34,444 nucleotides of DNA from Anaerolineae bacterium (GTDB taxonomy: Bacteria; Chloroflexota; Anaerolineae; Epilineales; JAHCIE01). The position numbers and the translations under genes are program-made. Position 1 is the first letter of the stretch. Every line of letters starts with the position of its first letter. Shown here piece after piece: positions 7,943-14,107 of the stretch. Under the pieces are notes generated by a model. It was not told where the DNA came from and did not search any database. It worked only from the letters and a program-made list of their open reading frames with translations. The stretch lies in the NCBI GenBank assembly GCA_026129165.1, contig JAHCIP010000026.1, positions 1-34,444 on the forward strand. The letters run 5' to 3'.

Positions 7943-8914
7943 TTAGGCCGGCGCCTCCGCCAGGAGGCTTGCCAGGCGAGCGACATCCACATTGCCGCCG
8001 CTGACAATGGCGACGACAGGGGCCTCAGGGCGCGGGACGGCGAGGCCCTCCAGCAGGGCGGCCAGGGCGGCGGCGCCGGCCGGCTCGGCCAGCAGCTTGC
8101 CCCGTTCGAGCAGCAGGCCCATCGCCCGTCGAATCTGGTCATCCGTCACCAGGACCAGGTCATCCACATACTGCTGGACGTAGGGGAATGTTACTTCGCC
8201 GGCGAACGGGGCGGCCAGGCCATCGGCGATGGTCTGCACCTTGTCCAGCCGTACCGGATGCCCGGCCTGACGGCTCAAGTACATGCTGGCCGCCCCCTCC
8301 GGCTCCACCCCAATGACCTTCACCTCGGGGGACAGCGATTTCACCGCGAGCGCCACGCCGGCGATCAACCCGCCGCCGCCGATGCCCACCACCACCGTCC
8401 CCACGTCCGGCAGGTCTTCCAGGATTTCCAGCCCGACGGTCCCCTGGCCCGCCACAATGGCCGGGTCGTCAAAGGGCGGCACATAGGTCAGGCCGTCTGT
8501 CTCGGCTAACTCCTGGGCGCGGCGAATCACGTTCATGATGCTCGGTTCGAGAACCACCTGCGCGCCGTAGCCGCGCGTCGCAGCCAGCTTGGAGGCCGGC
8601 GCGGACTCGGGCATGACGACGGTGCAGGCCAGCCCTTCGGTCTGGGCGGCCCAGGCCAACGCCTGGGCATGATTGCCAGCCGACGCCGTCACCAGCCCGC
8701 GCTCGCGCTGTTCCGCGCTGAGCGAGGCAATTTTGGTCAGCACGCCGCGCGGCTTGAACGAGCCGGTCTTCTGCAGGTTCTCCAGCTTGAGAAACAGTGG
8801 CGCACCCACTCGCACTCCCAACGCCGTACTCCGCACCAACGGCGTGCGATGGACGCGGCCGGCGATGACGCGCCGCGCTGCCTTCACATCCTCCACCGTC
8901 ATCATCGTCGTCAT
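7943..8914 (-). CDS. Threonine dehydratase (PLP, short catabolic form)
   Basis: This 323-residue fold-type II PLP enzyme probably deaminates L-threonine to 2-oxobutyrate; serine dehydratase or racemase activity is possible. K54 in GSFKPRG is the PLP Schiff-base lysine, SAGNHAQALAW is the substrate loop, GIGGGGLIAG is the phosphate loop, and SGGNVD near the end contacts the pyridine ring. There is no C-terminal ACT regulatory domain, so it is the catabolic TdcB-like form rather than the isoleucine-regulated IlvA. The start at 8914 has AAGGAG 6 bases upstream; the longer frame from 8950 lacks one. It is the first gene of a two-gene operon with the cation ATPase. Confidence 0.9.
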   Translation of the reverse strand: MTTMMTVEDVKAARRVIAGRVHRTPLVRSTALGVRVGAPLFLKLENLQKTGSFKPRGVLTKIASLSAEQRERGLVTASAGNHAQALAWAAQTEGLACTVVMPESAPASKLAATRGYGAQVVLEPSIMNVIRRAQELAETDGLTYVPPFDDPAIVAGQGTVGLEILEDLPDVGTVVVGIGGGGLIAGVALAVKSLSPEVKVIGVEPEGAASMYLSRQAGHPVRLDKVQTIADGLAAPFAGEVTFPYVQQYVDDLVLVTDDQIRRAMGLLLERGKLLAEPAGAAALAALLEGLAVPRPEAPVVAIVSGGNVDVARLASLLAEAPA

Positions 8915-9014
8915 AACGCGCTCCTTCGACAACAGAGAACCAGGGTGCATACAACTGTCATGCTAAGAATATCATATCGAAAGTGACATACGGCAAAGCT
9001 AGAATCTCACTGAC

Positions 9015-9090
9015 TGTCATGCTGAGCGAAGCGAAGCATCTGCTCTGATAACGTCCTCGGAGCAGATGCCTCACTGCGTTCGGCATGACA
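9015..9090. repeat. 31-bp inverted repeat hairpin element
   Basis: Arms 9015-9045 and 9060-9090 match as reverse complements at 26 of 31 positions. The ends TGTCATGC/GCATGACA and the inner GCATCTGCTC/GAGCAGATGC are perfect. It lies in the 218-base gap between two minus-strand genes and contains the word TGTCATGCTGAGCGAAGCGA, which I recall as a dispersed repeat in Chloroflexota genomes. A solitary TGTCATGCT at 8956 may be another end. It may double as a terminator or processing site. Confidence 0.65.
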
Positions 9091-9132
9091 GCCACATGTC
9101 ATTGCCCTGATCGCAATCTATGTCACCTTAAC

Positions 9133-9837
9133 CTACACCCCAAGCTCCACTCGTACCTCGCGCAGGGTCTGTAACGCCTGGCGCAGCTTCGCCTGATTGG
9201 CCGGCTCGTTCAGCCAGCGGCTGACGCCCGATGGATGCGGCAGGGGAACCAGGGTCCGCCGACGGCCCGCGATGTCGGCTGTTAGCGCCTGGCCGACCAT
9301 GTCATCCAGCCTGACCCGACCGACCAGCCGTTCCAGGGCCAGCGTTCCGACTGTGATAATCAGGTCAGGGTCCACCAACGCCAACTCGCGGTCCAGGTAG
9401 GGCGCGCACAGCTTTACCTCGGTCAGGCTGGGGCGGCGGTCGCCACTCCCACTGGCGGCCCGGCCCGGATAACACTTGGTGACAGGGGTCAGGTACGCCA
9501 GGGCGCGGAACTCGTCTTCCGCCCAGCCCACCTCGGCCAGCCAGTCCCAGATGCGGGGGCGAGGCCGGCCCGCATGCCAGGCAAAGGGCCGATTGTACTG
9601 CGCGCCCGCCTCCGACGGCGCCTGCCCGACGAGCATGACGCGCGCCGCCCACTGGCCCGCTACGACAGGCGCGCCGACAAAGAAGCCCGCCTCGGCGCAG
9701 CGACGGCACCCACTGATCTGGCGGTGAATGGCGGCTAAGGCGTCGGCCCGGTCAAGAAATGAATGATGATTGATAATTGATGATTGGGGGAGGGCATCGA
9801 GCGTAGCCTGCCCCGCATTTTGAAGTTCGTCCAACAC
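9133..9837 (-). CDS. Uracil-DNA glycosylase family protein (Fe-S, family 4/5-like)
   Basis: A 234-residue protein that would excise uracil from DNA. Motif A is GQAPS (71-75) followed by a catalytic-pocket segment GAQYNRPFAWHAG. Motif B is LPHPSGVSRWLN (199-210). Four cysteines, C44, C47 (GCRRCAEAG), C122 (TKCYPG) and C144 (KLCAPYL), match the 4Fe-4S pattern of thermophile-type UDGs. The only available start is a GTG at 9837. The first ~28 residues are unlike the family and include SSIINHHSF, encoded by a heptamer array. The gene is divergent from the S2P protease gene, with 21 bases between the two starts. Confidence 0.85.
   Translation of the reverse strand: MLDELQNAGQATLDALPQSSIINHHSFLDRADALAAIHRQISGCRRCAEAGFFVGAPVVAGQWAARVMLVGQAPSEAGAQYNRPFAWHAGRPRPRIWDWLAEVGWAEDEFRALAYLTPVTKCYPGRAASGSGDRRPSLTEVKLCAPYLDRELALVDPDLIITVGTLALERLVGRVRLDDMVGQALTADIAGRRRTLVPLPHPSGVSRWLNEPANQAKLRQALQTLREVRVELGV
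9766..9786. repeat. Heptamer array inside the UDG N-terminus
   Basis: Three units ATGATTG, ATAATTG, ATGATTG lie within the coding sequence of the glycosylase N-terminal extension. This word family differs from the TCCGTCY family but has the same period. Confidence 0.65.
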
Positions 9838-9847
9838 TGACTACAAT
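9820..9847 (+). promoter_or_regulatory. Promoter of the S2P protease gene
   Basis: TTGAAG at 9820-9825 and TACAAT at 9842-9847 are 16 bases apart. Transcription would begin about 5 bases before the ATG at 9859, implying a nearly leaderless mRNA; no Shine-Dalgarno is present. Confidence 0.5.
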
Positions 9848-9858
9848 TCCCCTCTCCT

Positions 9859-10965
9859 ATGCGACACCCCGAAGCCGATAGCCTGGCCCTAGACCTACGC
9901 GCCATTATGGCCGACGCCTTTACCCCCCGCGATATTCGACGGGGGCGCGATGGGCTGACATGGGAATTTTACGGCAAATTGGTGGTTCCGGCGAACCTGG
10001 CGTTAGATCAGTGGCAGGCGCCGTTCGGGCGGTTGGGGTATGCACCCTTTGTGTTCCAGGCGGGGGCGGACGATGTGGTGCTGGCGCGGCCGGCGGCCGA
10101 ATTGCTGCCGACGCGACCCGCCTGGGGCCTCCATCTGCTGCTCTTGCTGGTCACCTTCGCGACACTCACCATGACAGGCGCGCTACTCCAGGCCGCGCGG
10201 GCTGGCCCTCTGACGGTGACGCTGGGGAGCATACTAGACGCCCTGGAACAACACGGCGGGGCCGGGCTGACGTTCGCTGCCGCGCTCCTGTTCATCCTGG
10301 GCGCGCACGAACTAGGCCACTACCTGGTCGCCCGCCGCTACGCCATGCTCATCACGCCGCCGTTTTTCCTGCCGTCGCCGCCGCCGCCCTATGGCCTGGG
10401 CACGCTGGGCGCGGTCATCGCCATGCGCTCCCCCGTGCCGCACCGCCGCGCCCTGTTTGACGTGGCCTTGGCTGGGCCGCTGGCCGGGCTGGTGGTCGCG
10501 CTGCCCATCCTGGCGCTGGGGTTGCGCTCGGCCAGCGTCGCGGCGTTTGCTGTCCCCGTTACCCCCTCGCTCCTGGCGAGCGGGCTGGCGTGGCTGCTGC
10601 GCGGTCCCCTACCGGATGGCGTGCAATTGGACTGGTTCGACCCGCTGCTGTTCGCGGCCTGGTTGGGCCTCCAGATCACGGCCATCAACCTGCTGCCCAT
10701 CGGCCAGCTTGACGGCGGCCACCTGACTTACGCCGCACTGGGCCGCGCCGCCATCTGGCTCGGCCGGCTGGCCTGGCTCGTCCTCGTCGCCCTCACCCCG
10801 CTCGCGCCGACGTGGGGGCTGTACGCCATCATCGTGCTGGTAGTCGGTCTCGGCCACCCACCGCCGCAGGACGACATCACCCCGCTGGACCGCAGCCGCC
10901 ACCTCTGGGCCATCGCCGCCCTGGCGCTGCTTGCCCTCACGTTTTCGGTCAGACCAATCCCCTGA
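9859..10965 (+). CDS. Site-2 protease family intramembrane metalloprotease (M50)
   Basis: This 368-residue membrane zinc protease has a cytoplasmic-looking N-terminal ~85 residues and then about six to seven membrane segments. Zinc ligands are visible as HELGH (H150, E151, H154) and the distal LDGG motif (D285 in LLPIGQLDGGH). The conserved PPFFLPSP and PYGLGTLGAVI stretch between them is typical of the bacterial and plant EGY-like branch. No PDZ domain is inserted. Such enzymes cut membrane-bound anti-sigma factors or other single-pass proteins; the substrate is unknown. It is convergent with the MDR gene, separated by a region rich in inverted repeats. Confidence 0.9.
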   Translation: MRHPEADSLALDLRAIMADAFTPRDIRRGRDGLTWEFYGKLVVPANLALDQWQAPFGRLGYAPFVFQAGADDVVLARPAAELLPTRPAWGLHLLLLLVTFATLTMTGALLQAARAGPLTVTLGSILDALEQHGGAGLTFAAALLFILGAHELGHYLVARRYAMLITPPFFLPSPPPPYGLGTLGAVIAMRSPVPHRRALFDVALAGPLAGLVVALPILALGLRSASVAAFAVPVTPSLLASGLAWLLRGPLPDGVQLDWFDPLLFAAWLGLQITAINLLPIGQLDGGHLTYAALGRAAIWLGRLAWLVLVALTPLAPTWGLYAIIVLVVGLGHPPPQDDITPLDRSRHLWAIAALALLALTFSVRPIP

Positions 10966-10982
10966 GTAGGGGGCGACCCGCG

Positions 10983-11079
10983 CCTGTGCCCTGCCTGCCC
11001 TCCGCATACCCCGATTACGGGGCACAGGTGGAGGGTACTCGGGGTATGTCGGCCCAGGGCGAATACGCAGGTTCGCCCT
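10983..11079. terminator. Overlapping inverted repeats between convergent genes
   Basis: Three stems are visible: CCTGTGCC 10983-10990 with GGCACAGG 11021-11028; CATACCCCGA 11005-11014 with TCGGGGTATG 11039-11048; and AGGGCGAA 11056-11063 with TTCGCCCT 11072-11079. The first two are mutually exclusive. They separate two convergent genes and probably end transcription in both directions. Confidence 0.5.
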
Positions 11080-11088
11080 ACTTGTGTA

Positions 11089-12093
11089 TCAGGCAGGAAC
11101 CAGGTGGACCTTGATGGCTTCGCGGTTGACCATCAAGGCCAGGGCGTGCTCCACCTCGTCGAGAGGGAGCGTGTGGGTGACGATGGGCTGATGGCGGACG
11201 TGGCCGCCCATAAGTAGCGCCAGCGCCTGCAGAAACTCGTCCGGGCTGTAGCCCCACGTGCCGTAGAGGCTGATGCCACGCTGGCCTAGCTCGCCAGCAG
11301 GCATAGGGCTGGGTTGGGCATAGGCTCCTAGCAGGGCAACCCGCCCGGTTCGTCCCGCCAGGCTGACGGCCTCGGCCACCGACGCCGGACTCCCCGACGC
11401 CTCGATGACCACGTCCGCGCCCTGGCCCCCACTCAGCCGCTGGACGGCAGCCAGGCCATCCTCAGCCGCTACGTCTACCACCGCGGCGGCCCACTCGCGC
11501 GCCGCCGCCAAGCGCGCCGCCTCCCGGCCTAGCACGACCAGCCGCTGCGGCCCGGCCAAACGCGCCAGTTGCGCGGAGTACAGCCCCATCGCCCCAGCCC
11601 CCAGAATGACCACCGTATCCTCAAACATGATGCTGGCGCGGTTGACAGCGGGCAGCGCGGAAGCCAGCGGGTCCACCGACGCGGCGAGCGCCCAGTCAGC
11701 GTTGTCGGGCAATTGGTAGAGGTTACGCGCGGGAACCACGACATACTCGGCCAGCCCGCCGTCGCGGTCAAGACCGATCTCCTGGCGCTGGTCGCATAAG
11801 GTAGGGCGGCCGAGGCCGCAATAGAGGCAGTGACCGCAGGCGCACAGTCGGTTCACCGTGACGCGGTCGCCCACGGACCAGCCGTGGACCTCTCGCCCCA
11901 GGTCTGCCACCTCGCCCGCTATCTCATGACCGGGTAGGACTCCCCCCGCTCCGGCCGCCCCCATCAGTCGGGCCACGTCTAGCCCGCTAAGGCCGACACG
12001 CCGCACACGGACTAAGACTTCGTCGGAAGACGGGGAAGGTGTAGGGAGTTCCTGGGGACTCACCCGACTTCCGGTCCATCGTACTGCTTGCAT
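11089..12093 (-). CDS. Zinc-type medium-chain dehydrogenase with altered catalytic site
   Basis: A 334-residue MDR-superfamily oxidoreductase of the sorbitol/threonine dehydrogenase group. The Rossmann segment VVILGAGAMGLYSAQLA binds NAD(P). The structural-zinc lobe is complete (C86, C89, C92, C100). The catalytic-zinc site is altered: the usual GICGTD reads GLSGLD, replacing the Cys ligand with S36, and the usual E-P-L-A-C reads DPLAS; GHE (55-57) is kept. It may bind zinc weakly or use another mechanism. The substrate is unknown. The upstream region is shared with the divergent AbrB/PIN module. Confidence 0.85.
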   Translation of the reverse strand: MQAVRWTGSRVSPQELPTPSPSSDEVLVRVRRVGLSGLDVARLMGAAGAGGVLPGHEIAGEVADLGREVHGWSVGDRVTVNRLCACGHCLYCGLGRPTLCDQRQEIGLDRDGGLAEYVVVPARNLYQLPDNADWALAASVDPLASALPAVNRASIMFEDTVVILGAGAMGLYSAQLARLAGPQRLVVLGREAARLAAAREWAAAVVDVAAEDGLAAVQRLSGGQGADVVIEASGSPASVAEAVSLAGRTGRVALLGAYAQPSPMPAGELGQRGISLYGTWGYSPDEFLQALALLMGGHVRHQPIVTHTLPLDEVEHALALMVNREAIKVHLVPA

Positions 12094-12112
12094 GTTTATC
12101 CCTTAAACTGTC

Positions 12113-12141
12113 TTGCCTTTTCGGTATTTATCTTGTATTAT
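12113..12141 (+). promoter_or_regulatory. Promoter of the AbrB/PIN module
   Basis: TTGCCT at 12113-12118 and TATTAT at 12136-12141 are 17 bases apart, just upstream of an AAGGAGG ribosome site and the antitoxin ATG. AbrB-type antitoxins commonly bind here to autoregulate. Confidence 0.55.
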
Positions 12142-12161
12142 TTCTGAAAGGAGGATGGAGT

Positions 12162-12392
12162 ATGCAGACATCCGTGACGAAGCGAGGTCAAACGGTCATT
12201 CCGGCGGCGATACGCAAGCGCTACCATATCGCGGACGGAGACCAGTTGGTCTGGCTGGACGATGGACAGGCGATCACAGTCGTCCCAGTCCCTCGGGACC
12301 CCGTTCAAGCTCTACGCGGTCGCGGCAAGGGTGAACATCTCGTTGAGCGTTTACTCCAGGAGCGGCGGAAGGAGCGGGAGCGTGGTGGATGA
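12162..12392 (+). CDS. AbrB/MazE-type antitoxin
   Basis: A 76-residue protein with an N-terminal swapped-hairpin AbrB DNA-binding domain: TSVTKRGQTVIPAAIRKRY (residues 3-21) followed by GDQLVWLDDGQAITVVPVP. The charged C-terminal tail (EHLVERLLQERRKERERGG) would cover the toxin. AAGGAGG lies 8 bases upstream of the ATG. The stop overlaps the start of the PIN toxin gene, a standard antitoxin-toxin arrangement with autorepression expected. Confidence 0.88.
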   Translation: MQTSVTKRGQTVIPAAIRKRYHIADGDQLVWLDDGQAITVVPVPRDPVQALRGRGKGEHLVERLLQERRKERERGG

Positions 12393-12792
12393 GTATTTGC
12401 TTGACACCTCTGCGGTGTTGACACTGATCGAAGACGAAGCAGGCGCGGACCGTGTGGAAGAGCTTTTACGTTACCACACGGTCCTGATTCCGTGGATTGC
12501 GCTGCTAGAAGTGTTCTACATTACTCAGCAAGAGCGTGGCGCCACCGAAGCGGAACGCCGCTTCGCGTTGATCAAAGCGCTGCCTGCCACCCAGCTATGG
12601 ACTATTGACGAGCCGACCCTGCTACAAGCGGGGCGACTGAAAGCGGCCTACCGTCTTTCGTTGGCAGACACGATTGTAGCAGCCCTCGCTCAACAGCATG
12701 GCGCGATTCTGGTCCATAAAGACCCAGAGTATGACACTCTGCAAGGGCAACTTCGACTGGAAGCCCTCCCCTACAAGGCGTCCCCTCGCTAG
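12382..12792 (+). CDS. PIN-domain toxin (VapC-like ribonuclease)
   Basis: A 136-residue PIN-domain RNase toxin paired with the preceding AbrB-type antitoxin. Active-site acids are D8 (YLLDTSAV), E43 (ALLEVFYI), D96 (LSLADTIVAALA) and D114 (LVHKDPEYD). The GTG start at 12382 is preferred: AAGGAG at 12369-12374 lies 7 bases upstream and the start overlaps the antitoxin stop. The longer frame from 12262 runs through the antitoxin gene. Its stop overlaps the stop of the convergent gene (CTAG). Confidence 0.88.
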   Translation: MVDEYLLDTSAVLTLIEDEAGADRVEELLRYHTVLIPWIALLEVFYITQQERGATEAERRFALIKALPATQLWTIDEPTLLQAGRLKAAYRLSLADTIVAALAQQHGAILVHKDPEYDTLQGQLRLEALPYKASPR

Positions 12793-13352
12793 AGCATCTG
12801 AATATCGTAGACCGTCTGGATGCCCCACGGGTGGCGATACGCCTGGGTGGTACGCTTGCGGCCATGCATGGCGTGGTCGTAGGCCAAGTGGAGCGTGCGG
12901 GTCAGAGCCGTCGAGTCGCTCTCCCAGTCTGCCCGTGTACACCGCAGAAAGACAGACGGGAAGGCAATGCTGTCCGTCCCGCTGCTGTCATCCAGAACTT
13001 GAACCTGGATGGTAAAACAGCCGGGGGGGGTCTCCTCCGCGCTAAATTCGACCGGCGCGTCGCTCCACTGGAGTTCGAAGTAGAGGGCGTAGTCATGGGC
13101 CGAGGGGTGGCGGGGGTCATATTGGTGGGTGGCGCCAAAATAGCGCATCAGGCGGCTGTAATCGCCCAGGTGCTCGCGTTGGAACTGGCGCATGGTTGAG
13201 AGCAGACGCGAGTCGAGTAAGACACGGTCCAGGTGGGCCGCAGCGGCCCGTCGCGCCTGCGCCGCTGCCTCCAGGAGCTGTTGGTCGGTGTGGTCATCCT
13301 CCGGCTTACCCGTCATGGCCTCAAGGGGATGCTGTGGCAGGGCATCAGACAT
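12789..13352 (-). CDS. Uncharacterised protein
   Basis: A 187-residue protein I do not recognise. The N-terminal ~70 residues are helical and Ala/Arg-rich (QQLLEAAAQARRAAAAHLDR). The rest is mixed: YSRLMRYFGATHQYDPRHPS, an acidic segment ending in ETPPGCFTIQVQVLDDSSGT, and a Tyr/His-rich end (HAMHGRKRTTQAYRHPW). There is no signal peptide or membrane segment. The start at 13352 has GGGAGG 5 bases upstream; the longer frame from 13415 would read through a decamer repeat. It is probably co-transcribed with the upstream thioesterase. Confidence 0.7.
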   Translation of the reverse strand: MSDALPQHPLEAMTGKPEDDHTDQQLLEAAAQARRAAAAHLDRVLLDSRLLSTMRQFQREHLGDYSRLMRYFGATHQYDPRHPSAHDYALYFELQWSDAPVEFSAEETPPGCFTIQVQVLDDSSGTDSIAFPSVFLRCTRADWESDSTALTRTLHLAYDHAMHGRKRTTQAYRHPWGIQTVYDIQML

Positions 13353-13367
13353 AGTGTCCTCCCGAAA

Positions 13368-13403
13368 ACATAGGAAGGGATAGGAAAAAACAGGAAGGGA
13401 TGG
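13368..13403. repeat. Decamer array
   Basis: Ten-base units ACATAGGAAG, GGATAGGAAA, AAACAGGAAG and a partial GGATGG lie in tandem upstream of the unknown gene. The reverse complement matches the decamers at 32214-32296. Confidence 0.55.
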
Positions 13404-13417
13404 TACAGAGGACATCC

Positions 13418-13894
13418 CTATACCTCAGTATCAGCCGTGTCCTCGTCCTCGTCCACACGCCAGCCCAGCCGCCCCTCCTGCCACTCCGCTTGGAGTGGGG
13501 CTGGCGCTTCGACAAACGTTCCAATCGCCTCAGCCGCGACGGCCCCATCGGCCAGGCGTAACTCACCACGGGCCGTCATCAGCCGCCGCTTGCGTTCGAC
13601 AATCTCACCCACCGCGGTCAGTGGCCCATCCAGCGGGATGGGCTGACGGTAGCGCACTTCCATCCTGGCCGTCACCATCCATAGGTTGTGGGCAATCGCC
13701 ACGCGCCCCATGACTTCGTCAAGGATGGCATAGGCGATACCGCCATGGAGGATGCCGGGATACCCCTGGTGGGGCGGTCGGGGCGAGAACGTCGTCCAAA
13801 CCCGCTCACCGTCGAAGTCGAACTTAAGCCGCAGGCCGATGGGGTTCTCTCGGCCACAGCAGAAGCACATTTTGGAACTAGGTTGGCGTACCAT
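13418..13894 (-). CDS. Hotdog-fold acyl-CoA thioesterase (PaaI/4HBT type)
   Basis: A 158-residue protein of the 4HBT thioesterase superfamily, likely to hydrolyse an acyl-CoA. The hotdog signature HGGIAYAILDEVMG (residues 50-63) includes the helix-capping Gly pair and the acidic D59/E60. The N-terminal CFCCGRENPIGLRL is typical of a subfamily carrying a Cys-Gly motif before the fold. The start at 13894 is chosen because the family begins close to CFCCG; a longer frame from 13939 exists. TATATAG upstream may be a -10 box. The C-terminus is acidic (DEDEDTADTEV). Substrate unknown. Confidence 0.82.
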   Translation of the reverse strand: MVRQPSSKMCFCCGRENPIGLRLKFDFDGERVWTTFSPRPPHQGYPGILHGGIAYAILDEVMGRVAIAHNLWMVTARMEVRYRQPIPLDGPLTAVGEIVERKRRLMTARGELRLADGAVAAEAIGTFVEAPAPLQAEWQEGRLGWRVDEDEDTADTEV

Positions 13895-14016
13895 GCAGTC
13901 CCTGCTATATAGAATCAGTCTGGCCGCGCCGTAGTTCATTACAGGCGCGCACGAGAAGGATACCCCAGGCAGGGCATCCTGTCAAAACGCCGAAGTGCCC
14001 GCCCTTCACGATTTTA

Positions 14017-14046
14017 TTGCGTCGTCGCGTCAGGCTGTGCTACAAT
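14017..14046 (+). promoter_or_regulatory. Candidate promoter of the cyclase-ATPase-TPR gene
   Basis: TTGCGT at 14017-14022 and TACAAT at 14041-14046 are 18 bases apart, about 60 bases before the ATG. Confidence 0.4.
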
Positions 14047-14107
14047 AAGCAATGGAAGAGCGCCAACAATGGATTTTAAGGATGCCTGACCGGCCTGAAG
14101 GACTCGT

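Noticed and set aside
7933-8142. 70-residue N-terminal extension of the ATPase frame
   Set aside because: It overlaps the 3' end of the threonine dehydratase gene in another frame. The ATG at 7932 has a ribosome site and gives the normal family N-terminus.
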